This document shows, in pieces, positions 1-5,919 of a stretch of DNA of 6,322 nucleotides; position 1 is the first letter of the stretch, and each line of letters opens with the position of its first letter. The notes beneath the pieces are model-generated. The model was not told where the DNA came from. It saw only the letters and a list, made by a program, of their open reading frames with translations, and did no database searches. A program made the position numbers and the translations under genes. This DNA comes from Planctomycetia bacterium (GTDB lineage: Bacteria; Planctomycetota; Phycisphaerae; Phycisphaerales; SM1A02), in the NCBI GenBank assembly GCA_005804005.1, contig SYPI01000198.1:1-6322 (forward strand), written 5' to 3'.

Positions 1-206
1 GGAAACTAGGTTGCTCAGCGGTGGCCATTCGCTCCAGATTACGGACCTCAGCCCCGCGGCCCCGCGCCGCGGATTGCGCCGCCATTGGGGTTGGAGCCAC
101 GCGAAGCGCGTACCGAACCCATGACTGGCGCAGGCCGGGGAATGGGGTACGGTTGCCACCGGCAGTCAAAGCACCAATCCAGGCGGTGCTGCTGCCAGGA
201 ATTGCC

Positions 207-2252
207 ATGAGTCTGAATTCGAGTTCGCTGTGCGCTGCACTGGTTGCGACGGTTGTTGCCAGCCCTGTTGTTGCGCAGGAGCAGTCCGTTGCTCGGCGCT
301 GGAACGAAATGCTGCTGGAATCGATCCGGCGCGACTTCGCCCGGCCGACCGTACACGCCCGGAATCTATTCCACATCTCCGCTTCGATGTGGGACTCATT
401 CGCTGCCTTCGACGAACGCGCAGACGGCTGGCTGATCCACGAGGACCACGCCATGGCCGACACTCAGGCCGCTCAGGAAGAGGCCATCTCCTACGCCGCC
501 TACCGCATGCTCAAGCATCGCTTCGCCGGCAGCCCGGGATTCCCGGTCATGTCGCCGCAGTATGACGCTCTGATGGTGTCACTGGGCTACGACATCACCA
601 ACACTTCGCCGGTGGGCAATTCGCCCGCGGAAGTCGGAAACCGCGTAGCGCTGGGCTACAAGAGCTTTGGGCTGGCCGACGGGGCCAATGAAGCCAACAG
701 CTACGCCAACACCACCTACCTGCCGATCAACCCGCCGCTGATCGTGGCGCTGCCGGGCAATCCAAACATCGTCGATCTGAATCGCTGGCAGCCGCTGGCG
801 CTCTCGTTCTTCATCGACCAGAACGGCCAGGTCATTCCCGGCGGATACCCGCCGTTCCTCTCGCCGGAGTGGGGCCGCGTGGCGCCCTTCGCGATGGATG
901 CCTCGCACCGCAACACTCATTTGCGCAACGGCGCGGAGTGGAATGTCTATCAGGATCCCGGTGCGCCGCCCTACATCGGTGGTGTGGGCAACGACCAGTA
1001 CAAGCGCGGGTTTGAAATGGTGGTTACCTGGAGCGGACATCTCGATCCGGCCGATGGCGTGATGTGGGACATTTCGCCCGGTGGAATCGGCGATGCTGAG
1101 CTGCCCGCGGACGCGGATGACTACGACTGGTTCTACGACCACCTCGAAGGCGGCGACATTGGTCACGGCTGGAAGGTGAACCCGGTGACCAACCTGCCCT
1201 ACGAGCCGCAGATTGTTCCCCGCGGTGACTATTCCCGGGTGCTGGCTGAGTTCTGGGCCGATGGTCCGACCTCGGAAACTCCCCCCGGCCACTGGTTCGA
1301 GATCTACAACCACGTCAGCGATCACCCCGGCTTCACCTGGCGCATGTCCGGGCAGGGGCCGGTGCTCTCTGAGCTGGAGTTTGACTGCAAGGCCTACCTC
1401 GCATTGGGCGGTGCCATGCACGACGCGGCTATCTGCGCCTGGAGCACCAAGGGCTGGTACGACTTCGTTCGGCCGATCTCGGCGATCCGACGCATGGGCC
1501 AGCTCGGCCAGTGCACGGACCCTACCCTTGCGGCGTTCCACCCATTGGGCATGAACCTGACCCCCGGATACATCGAATTGGTCACCCCAGAGACCACCGC
1601 CGTCGGGCAGCGGCACGAAGAACTCGCCGGCCACGAAGGCAACATCGCGGTGCGCTCATGGCGCGGCCCGAACGCCATCGCCGACCCAGCCAATCAGACC
1701 GCTGGCGTGGCTTGGATCCTGGCGAAGAACTGGTGGCCCTACCAGCGGCCGACATTCGTTACGCCGCCATTCGCGGGCTATGTCAGCGGGCACAGCACCT
1801 ACAGCCGCACTGCGGCCGAGATCATGACGCTGTTGACCGGTTCGGCGAACTTCCCCGGTGGCATGGGTGAATTCCATGCGCCCGCCAATCAGTATCTGGT
1901 CTTCGAGGACGGCCCCAGCGTTGATGTGACTCTGCAGTGGGCCACCTACGGCGATGCCTCTGACCAGTGCAGTTTGTCGCGCATTTGGGGTGGCATTCAC
2001 CCGCCTTGCGATGACATCCCCGGCCGCCTGATGGGATTCCAGATCGCTCCGCGCGCCTTCAACAAGGCCCTGGAACTCTGGCACCCGGCTTGCGTCGCCG
2101 ACTTGGATGGCAGCGGCGCAGTTGATGGCGCCGACTTGGGATTGCTGATGGCGGCATGGGGTTTGGCCAATGGGCCGGACTTCGATGGCAACGATCTGAC
2201 CGATGGCGCTGACCTAGCTGTGCTCTTGAGCAGCTGGGGCACCTGCCAGTAA
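207..2252 (+). CDS. Secreted vanadium-dependent haloperoxidase / PAP2-type enzyme with C-terminal dockerin-like domain
   Basis: Predicted 681-residue exported protein. The ATG has AGGA six bases upstream and begins a signal-peptide-like stretch (hydrophobic residues 8-23, likely cleavage after VVA23), although the n-region lacks a basic residue. The full vanadate/phosphate-binding signature of the vanadium haloperoxidase-PAP2 superfamily is visible: KX6RP (K415, R422, P423), a VSGH motif (S527, G528, H529; usually PSGH) and SRX5HX3D (R592, H598, D602). By family knowledge these residues hold vanadate or phosphate, with H529 as acid-base and H598 as covalent ligand. The N-terminal helical part has a DFARPTVHARNLFH motif (43-56), which I recall from bacterial haloperoxidase-like proteins. 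Residues 629-681 form two EF-hand-like loops (D632/D634/S636/D640/D643 and D658/D660/N662/D666/D669), each followed by a Leu-rich helix ending in WG, bracketed by C629 and C680: a dockerin-like anchor. Haloperoxidase versus phosphatase activity cannot be settled from sequence. The frame stays open upstream to base 21, but those 62 codons look non-coding. Confidence 0.88.
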   Translation: MSLNSSSLCAALVATVVASPVVAQEQSVARRWNEMLLESIRRDFARPTVHARNLFHISASMWDSFAAFDERADGWLIHEDHAMADTQAAQEEAISYAAYRMLKHRFAGSPGFPVMSPQYDALMVSLGYDITNTSPVGNSPAEVGNRVALGYKSFGLADGANEANSYANTTYLPINPPLIVALPGNPNIVDLNRWQPLALSFFIDQNGQVIPGGYPPFLSPEWGRVAPFAMDASHRNTHLRNGAEWNVYQDPGAPPYIGGVGNDQYKRGFEMVVTWSGHLDPADGVMWDISPGGIGDAELPADADDYDWFYDHLEGGDIGHGWKVNPVTNLPYEPQIVPRGDYSRVLAEFWADGPTSETPPGHWFEIYNHVSDHPGFTWRMSGQGPVLSELEFDCKAYLALGGAMHDAAICAWSTKGWYDFVRPISAIRRMGQLGQCTDPTLAAFHPLGMNLTPGYIELVTPETTAVGQRHEELAGHEGNIAVRSWRGPNAIADPANQTAGVAWILAKNWWPYQRPTFVTPPFAGYVSGHSTYSRTAAEIMTLLTGSANFPGGMGEFHAPANQYLVFEDGPSVDVTLQWATYGDASDQCSLSRIWGGIHPPCDDIPGRLMGFQIAPRAFNKALELWHPACVADLDGSGAVDGADLGLLMAAWGLANGPDFDGNDLTDGADLAVLLSSWGTCQ

Positions 2253-2267
2253 GCGCAGTTCGGCCGT

Positions 2268-2558
2268 TCAACCTGCGATCAGTTGGCGGAGGGCGTCCTC
2301 GTCGACGCCGCGCAGCAGGAATTCCTTGCGCGGCGATGACGCGCCGCGACGGAGTTCGACTGCGGAGGTCGGAATGCCCAGAGTGCCAGCCAGCAGTCGA
2401 GCGATCGCCTGATTGGCGCGGCCGTCCTCGGGCGGTGCGCTTACCCGGATCTTGAGACAGTCACCCAACACGCCCACAATCCCGTCGCTGCGGGCGCCGG
2501 GCACCGCCTTCACCCGGATGCTCACGCCTCCCGACGCCAACTGAAACCAGCCGCTCAC
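2268..2558 (-). CDS. DUF167 / YggU (UPF0235) family protein
   Basis: A 96-residue protein of the small, widespread DUF167 family, whose cellular role is not established. Family hallmarks are visible: VKAVPGAR (16-23), the signature APPEDGRAN (41-49), and a late RGASSPRKEFLLRG segment (71-84) matching the usual G-x-x-S-x-x-K strand. The length is normal for the family. The start is GTG at 2558-2556, which overlaps the uvrC stop as GTGA. A GGAAG Shine-Dalgarno-like sequence lies six bases upstream, inside the end of uvrC. The gene is therefore probably translated by coupling to uvrC from the same mRNA. Its TGA lies 15 bases from the stop of the convergent haloperoxidase gene, leaving no room for a private terminator, and no hairpin with a T-run is visible there. 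Confidence 0.9.
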   Translation of the reverse strand: MSGWFQLASGGVSIRVKAVPGARSDGIVGVLGDCLKIRVSAPPEDGRANQAIARLLAGTLGIPTSAVELRRGASSPRKEFLLRGVDEDALRQLIAG

Positions 2559-3979
2559 GCCTTGCTTCCGGGCTTGGTTGCGCGCCGCGGCTTCGTAGCG
2601 TCCTTCCCCAGCAAGCTCCTGCTGCGCAGCAAGTGGTGATACTGCTGCGCGAAACGGTGGGCCTCGTCACGCACCGCTTGGCAGATGCGCAGCGCCCCGT
2701 GATTGCGCGACAACCGCAGCCCCTCCTTGCGCCCGGGCAGCCAGAGCAGTTCCTCGCGCTTGGCTAGTGCCGCCACGAAAGGCGGCTGGTGTTCCAACTG
2801 CCCCAGCGCCTCGAGTGCGGCGTTCAGTTGCCCCGGCCCGCCATCGATGAGGATCAGATCGGGGTACATCTCCTTGCCAGCCCCGGCATCTCGATAGCGC
2901 CGCGAAACCACTTCGCGCATGGAGGCGAAGTCGTCGTTGCCAGCGGTGCGCACCCGGAAGCGACGGTAACCGGCGCGAAACGGTCGGCCGTCGATGAAAC
3001 AAACTTTGCTGCCCACCACTTCGTTGCCGCCCAGATGGGCGATGTCGATTCCCTCGATGCAGCGCACTGCGGCAGGACTCTCCAGCACCCGCTGCAGACT
3101 GCGCGAGGTCTGGGCGCCGTCAAGCACCGGCGCGGTGACTTCCGGCTGCCAGTCGATGCTGGTAGCTCGGGCCCGCTTCTCGCGGTCGTCGAGCCGCTCG
3201 ATGGAACGCACTTGATCGCGCAGCACCGCGGCGCGCTCGAAGTCCTGCCGCTCGCTGGCGGCAGCCATGGACACCCGCAGTTCCACCAGCATCTCGGTGC
3301 GCCGTGAGGTGATGAAGCGGGTGAATCTTTCGATGTCTTCTCCATACCGTTCCGGCGAGATCCGCAAGGCGCACGGGGCCGAGCACTGGTGGATGGAATG
3401 CAGCACACAGGGGCGAAACCCCGCCGCCTGCGGGTCGGTCGGGTCAATCTTTAGGTCGCAGGTGCGGAACTGGAAGACACGCTGCAGCAGTTGCACGGCC
3501 AGGCGCAGGTCGCCGGTGGAAGTGAACGGACCAAGAATGCGCGCCGACCGGAATCGCTCCGACGCCGGCTCGCGGGTGATGTACACGCCGGGAAACGGCT
3601 CGCGAATGGTGATGGCCAGATAGGGATAGGTGCGGTCGTCCAGCCCCATGCTGTTGTAGCGCGGCTGCATGTCCTTGATGCAGCGACTCTCCAGCAGCAG
3701 CGCCTCCCACGAACCCTGACAGATCGTCGTCTCGAAGCTCTCGATCAGCGCCAGCATTGGCTGCTTGCGCGCGCCGTGATCAGCCGCCGGGACGAAGTAC
3801 GACGACACCCGGTCGGGGAGAACAGACGCCTTCCCCACATAGATAACCTCCCCGTCCTTATCCTTGAGGAAGTAGACGCCCGGCTGCCGGGGCAGGGCCC
3901 GGGCCTGCCGCAGCAGGTCGGCCCGAATCTTCGCGCGGGCCGAGAGATTCTCTGAACTTTCAATGTCCTTTGCGGCCAT
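2555..3979 (-). CDS. uvrC: UvrC-like excinuclease subunit lacking the C-terminal HhH domain
   Basis: UvrC makes both incisions beside a lesion in UvrABC nucleotide excision repair. With the start at 3979 the product is 474 residues. The N-terminal GIY-YIG nuclease shows GVYF (34-37), IYVGKA (46-51), R57, E97 and N109. Four cysteines (C174, C191, C199, C203) match the conserved UvrC cluster reported to hold an iron-sulfur centre. A UVR helix pair (about 226-263) is the UvrB-binding element. The RNase H-like nuclease keeps D312 (GIDIAH), D350 (DDFASM), D379 (LIDGGPGQ) and H441 (RDEAHRFA). The protein then ends after about 30 mostly basic residues, whereas typical UvrC (about 600 residues) continues into a tandem helix-hairpin-helix DNA-binding domain. 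An in-frame ATG at 4018 would add 13 residues, but those codons are poor in G/C at third positions and run into a hairpin, so 3979 is preferred. Neither start has a clear Shine-Dalgarno. The gene is co-transcribed with the downstream DUF167 gene. Confidence 0.9.
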   Translation of the reverse strand: MAAKDIESSENLSARAKIRADLLRQARALPRQPGVYFLKDKDGEVIYVGKASVLPDRVSSYFVPAADHGARKQPMLALIESFETTICQGSWEALLLESRCIKDMQPRYNSMGLDDRTYPYLAITIREPFPGVYITREPASERFRSARILGPFTSTGDLRLAVQLLQRVFQFRTCDLKIDPTDPQAAGFRPCVLHSIHQCSAPCALRISPERYGEDIERFTRFITSRRTEMLVELRVSMAAASERQDFERAAVLRDQVRSIERLDDREKRARATSIDWQPEVTAPVLDGAQTSRSLQRVLESPAAVRCIEGIDIAHLGGNEVVGSKVCFIDGRPFRAGYRRFRVRTAGNDDFASMREVVSRRYRDAGAGKEMYPDLILIDGGPGQLNAALEALGQLEHQPPFVAALAKREELLWLPGRKEGLRLSRNHGALRICQAVRDEAHRFAQQYHHLLRSRSLLGKDATKPRRATKPGSKA

Positions 3980-3997
3980 CGCTGTGCGTACTACACT
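3970..3997 (+). promoter_or_regulatory. Possible promoter of the Cys-repeat lipoprotein gene
   Basis: TTGCGG (3970-3975) and TACACT (3992-3997) are separated by 16 bases and resemble -35/-10 boxes reading toward the lipoprotein gene. Each box matches consensus only in part. If used, the transcript would start near 4004 and its leader would contain the hairpin at 4008-4031. The -35 element would overlap the first codons of the divergent uvrC. Confidence 0.25.
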
Positions 3998-4007
3998 AGG
4001 TTCAACC

Positions 4008-4031
4008 CTCAGCCGCATGTTGCGGCCTGAG
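4008..4031. promoter_or_regulatory. Strong inverted repeat in the uvrC/lipoprotein divergent region
   Basis: The arms CTCAGCCGCA (4008-4017) and TGCGGCCTGAG (4021-4031) pair over ten base pairs with one bulged C and a three-base loop. No T-run follows on either strand, so it is not an ordinary intrinsic terminator. It lies in the presumed 5' leader of the lipoprotein gene, 33 bases before that ATG, and covers the alternative upstream uvrC ATG. The same hexamer, GTTCAA, occurs on both sides of it (4000-4005 and 4035-4040). It could be an mRNA leader structure or a protein-binding palindrome. Confidence 0.45.
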
Positions 4032-4064
4032 TCCGTTCAAGATCACCTACTGGAGCATTTGATT

Positions 4065-4451
4065 ATGAAGCGCATCGCCTCCCTCTGCTGCCTAGTTGCA
4101 GCCGCCGCATTGACGGCTTGTTCGGCTCAGTCGTCTACTGCCCCCGGCGCCGTCGGTGACAAGAGCGATTGCGCCGCCACCTGCCAGAAGTCTGCCTCCG
4201 AGTGCTGCGCCGCCAAGACGGCCGCCGCCCCCGGCGCGGTTGCTGGCGAGAAGAAGTCTGGCTGCTGCGCAGCCAAGGCTGCTGCCGCCGCCGCCCCCGG
4301 CGCGGTCGCTGGCGAGAAGAAGTCTGACTGCTGCGCAGCCAAGGCTGCTGCCGCCGCCGCCCCCGGCGCGGTCAGTGGTGAGAAGAAGAGCGGCTGCTGC
4401 AAGTCTGGCGCAAGCTGCCCGACGAGCGGCAAGGCTCCGTCCTCGAACTGA
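4065..4451 (+). CDS. Small repeat lipoprotein with Cys-Cys pairs (function unknown)
   Basis: I do not recognise a named family. The 128-residue product starts with a lipoprotein signal: K2 and R3, a hydrophobic core and the lipobox LTAC with lipidated C19. The mature part is built of repeats beginning APGAV, then GEKKS, then (G/D)CC, then an AAK-poly-Ala stretch. Cys pairs fall at 47/48, 67/68, 89/90 and 111/112, with single Cys at 36, 40 and 118, giving 11 Cys in about 110 mature residues. It is rich in Ala, Lys and Gly, with no His or Trp. Regular Cys pairs suggest metal binding or disulfide cross-linking on the envelope surface; this is inference. The ATG follows TGGAG (4051-4055) at nine bases. 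The gene diverges from uvrC and ends in its own terminator, so it is probably monocistronic. Codon periodicity and the lipobox argue that this strand, not the long open frame opposite it, is coding. Confidence 0.8.
   Translation: MKRIASLCCLVAAAALTACSAQSSTAPGAVGDKSDCAATCQKSASECCAAKTAAAPGAVAGEKKSGCCAAKAAAAAAPGAVAGEKKSDCCAAKAAAAAAPGAVSGEKKSGCCKSGASCPTSGKAPSSN
4227..4400 (+). repeat. Tandem 66-bp in-frame repeat inside the lipoprotein gene
   Basis: Two full 66-base units (4227-4292 and 4293-4358) differ at only two positions (a silent GTT/GTC change and GGC/GAC). A third partial copy runs over 4359-4400. A more diverged, 87-base related unit precedes them at 4140-4226. Each unit encodes 22 residues with one Cys-Cys pair, so gain or loss of a unit keeps the reading frame. 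The near identity points to recent duplication or ongoing homogenisation. Confidence 0.92.
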
Positions 4452-4463
4452 CGATTTCGACGA

Positions 4464-4488
4464 ATCTCGGGCCCTGGTGCTCCGAGAT
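4464..4488 (+). other. Hairpin in the 3' untranslated region of the lipoprotein gene
   Basis: ATCTCGG (4464-4470) pairs with CCGAGAT (4482-4488) around an 11-base loop. It sits 12 bases after the lipoprotein stop and 10 bases before the terminator stem. No T-run follows, so it is not a terminator itself. It may stabilise the 3' end of the mRNA or be incidental. Confidence 0.4.
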
Positions 4489-4498
4489 GCATGATCCT

Positions 4499-4535
4499 GA
4501 AGGGGCGGCTCGCTGTTGCGGGCCGCCCCTTTCTT
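4499..4535 (+). terminator. Rho-independent terminator after the lipoprotein gene
   Basis: AGGGGCGGC (4501-4509) pairs perfectly with GCCGCCCCT (4522-4530), a nine-base-pair GC-rich stem that a T-G wobble can extend. The loop is about 12 bases and a T-rich tail (TTTCTT, 4530-4535) follows. It ends the lipoprotein transcript and insulates pyrC, whose ATG is only 22 bases further on. Confidence 0.88.
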
Positions 4536-4542
4536 GTCTGGC

Positions 4543-4548
4543 TATGAT
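4543..4548 (+). promoter_or_regulatory. Candidate -10 box of pyrC
   Basis: TATGAT matches the TATAAT consensus at five of six positions and ends nine bases before the pyrC ATG. A normally spaced start of transcription would fall at about 4555-4558, giving a leader of zero to three bases. No convincing -35 box is visible; the best match, TTGCGG at 4516-4521, is 21 bases away and lies within the terminator loop. Confidence 0.4.
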
Positions 4549-4557
4549 CGCTTTCGC

Positions 4558-5919
4558 ATGGGTGCCACACTCATTCGCGGCGCGCGGGTCATTGATCCGG
4601 AACGCAATCGTGATTCAACGGGGGATGTGCTAATCGGCGATGGCCTGATCCGCGGGGTGTCCAATCGCCCCGGCGAACTTGCTGCTAATGGTGCCGAGGT
4701 CGTCGAGGGCGAGGGCCGCATTCTCGCGCCGGGCCTGTTCGACCCGCATGTCCACCTGCGTGAACCGGGGGCCGAGCAGAAGGAGACCATCGCCTCCGGC
4801 GCGGCGGCGGCCATCGCGGGCGGTTTCACCAGCGTCTGTTGCATGCCCAACACTCGGCCAGCGCTCGATGTCCCCAGCCTGATCGACTTCGTTCACCTGA
4901 AGGCGGAGCGCGCGGGAATGGCGCGAGTCTTCTGCGCCGGGGCGGCGACGGTGAATCGGGCCGGGGAGGAACTGGCGCCAATCGCCGCCATGGCCCGCGC
5001 GGGCGCGGTGGCCTTCACTGACGACGGCGACTGCATCGCCTCGGCCGCGATGATGGGTCGAGTGCTGCAGATTTGCGCCTGCGCTGGGCGGGCGTTCATG
5101 CAGCATGCGCAGGAGCCGTCTTTGACCAGCGGGGGAGTCATGAATGCGGGAGTGGTTGCCGCGCGCCTCGGTTTGGGTGGTTGGCCAGCCGTGGCTGAGG
5201 AGGTCATTGTCGAGCGCGACATCCGCCTCAATCGAGCGATCGGCTGCCGCTACCACGTTCAGCATGTCAGTTCCGGCACCACGGTGGACATCCTCCGGCA
5301 GGCTCGCGCCGCCGGGCAGCCGGTGTCGGGCGAAGCCTCGCCGCATCACCTGCTGCTGACCGACGAAGCTTGTGCGGGCTACAACACTCAGGCGAAGGTG
5401 AATCCGCCGCTGCGCACTGCGGCCGACATGGCGGCGCTGGTGAAAGGAGTCGCTGACGGCTCCATCAGCGTGCTGGCTACGGACCATGCCCCGCACACTG
5501 CCGCGGAGAAGGCCCGCGACTTCAACGGCGCGCCGTTCGGCATGATCGGGCTGGAATGCGCGCTGGCGCTCTACGCCCGGGCGCTGGTTGATTCCGGCGC
5601 CATCGGCTGGGATCGGTTGGTGGCGCTGCTGACCATCGAGCCAGCCCGACTCTGCGGCCTGGTTGAGCGCGGCGTGGGCACCATGCGAATCGGCGCCCCA
5701 GCCGACCTCACTCTGATTGACCCGCAGCGCAAGTGGACGATTCGTTCGGCCGAATTCGCGTCGCTCAGCCGCAACTGCCCGTTCGATGGCTGGGAGGTGC
5801 GCGCTCGGGCAACCGATGTGTGGGTTGGCGGCCGCCGCCTGCTGCGCGACTGTTGTGCCGAATCAAACCCGCCTCGACGCACCAGTGATCAATCGACGCG
5901 GCGGACCCAGGCGGCCTAG
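4558..5919 (+). CDS. pyrC: Dihydroorotase, class I
   Basis: Cytoplasmic amidohydrolase that interconverts N-carbamoyl-L-aspartate and dihydroorotate, the third step of de novo pyrimidine synthesis. The 453-residue length suits class I enzymes, slightly long because of a Ser/Arg-rich tail after about residue 433. Visible motifs: zinc-binding DPHVHLREPG (H64, H66, with R68 for substrate), MPNT (N98), FTDDGD (D155/D156), H183 in a QHAQE segment where many homologues read HCED, QHVSSG (H236), NPPLR (282-286) and the catalytic ATDHAPH (D309). These favour dihydroorotase over allantoinase or hydantoinase. The start at 4558 is chosen because the open frame upstream runs back into the terminator. No Shine-Dalgarno is present, and a -10-like box just upstream suggests a leaderless message. 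No pyrB is next to it, although class I enzymes often pair with aspartate carbamoyltransferase, so any partner would have to be encoded elsewhere. Its TAG overlaps the stop of convergent ftsH. Confidence 0.93.
   Translation: MGATLIRGARVIDPERNRDSTGDVLIGDGLIRGVSNRPGELAANGAEVVEGEGRILAPGLFDPHVHLREPGAEQKETIASGAAAAIAGGFTSVCCMPNTRPALDVPSLIDFVHLKAERAGMARVFCAGAATVNRAGEELAPIAAMARAGAVAFTDDGDCIASAAMMGRVLQICACAGRAFMQHAQEPSLTSGGVMNAGVVAARLGLGGWPAVAEEVIVERDIRLNRAIGCRYHVQHVSSGTTVDILRQARAAGQPVSGEASPHHLLLTDEACAGYNTQAKVNPPLRTAADMAALVKGVADGSISVLATDHAPHTAAEKARDFNGAPFGMIGLECALALYARALVDSGAIGWDRLVALLTIEPARLCGLVERGVGTMRIGAPADLTLIDPQRKWTIRSAEFASLSRNCPFDGWEVRARATDVWVGGRRLLRDCCAESNPPRRTSDQSTRRTQAA

Noticed and set aside
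54..72. Two CCGCGG palindromes seven bases apart, able to pair
   Set aside because: The stem is short, has no T-run and is expected in such GC-rich sequence; not supported as a terminator for an upstream gene.
21..206. In-frame 62-codon N-terminal extension of the haloperoxidase gene
   Set aside because: It encodes an Arg/Pro-rich stretch with no family motif, while the ATG at 207 has an AGGA at good spacing and starts a signal-peptide-like segment. The region is more likely upstream untranslated DNA; I see no convincing promoter in it.
579..1634. Long minus-strand open frame (351 codons) opposite the haloperoxidase gene
   Set aside because: The plus strand carries the full catalytic motifs and dockerin repeats; the antisense frame is the usual open shadow in high-GC DNA and shows no recognisable domain.
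2253..2267. Possible bidirectional terminator between the haloperoxidase and DUF167 genes
   Set aside because: The gap is only 15 bases and contains no inverted repeat or T-run.
4227..4400. CRISPR-like or mobile repeat array
   Set aside because: Units are directly adjacent, in frame, a multiple of three long and have no unique spacers; they are a coding tandem repeat.
4065..4451. Metallothionein assignment for the Cys-rich lipoprotein
   Set aside because: Cys occurs as CC pairs about 20 residues apart rather than in the dense CXC/CXXC clusters of metallothioneins, and there is no His; a metal role stays a hypothesis only.
4127..4570. Minus-strand 147-codon frame opposite the lipoprotein repeats
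   Set aside because: Its regularity only mirrors the 66-base repeat. It has no signal or domain, crosses the terminator, and the plus frame has a clear lipobox.
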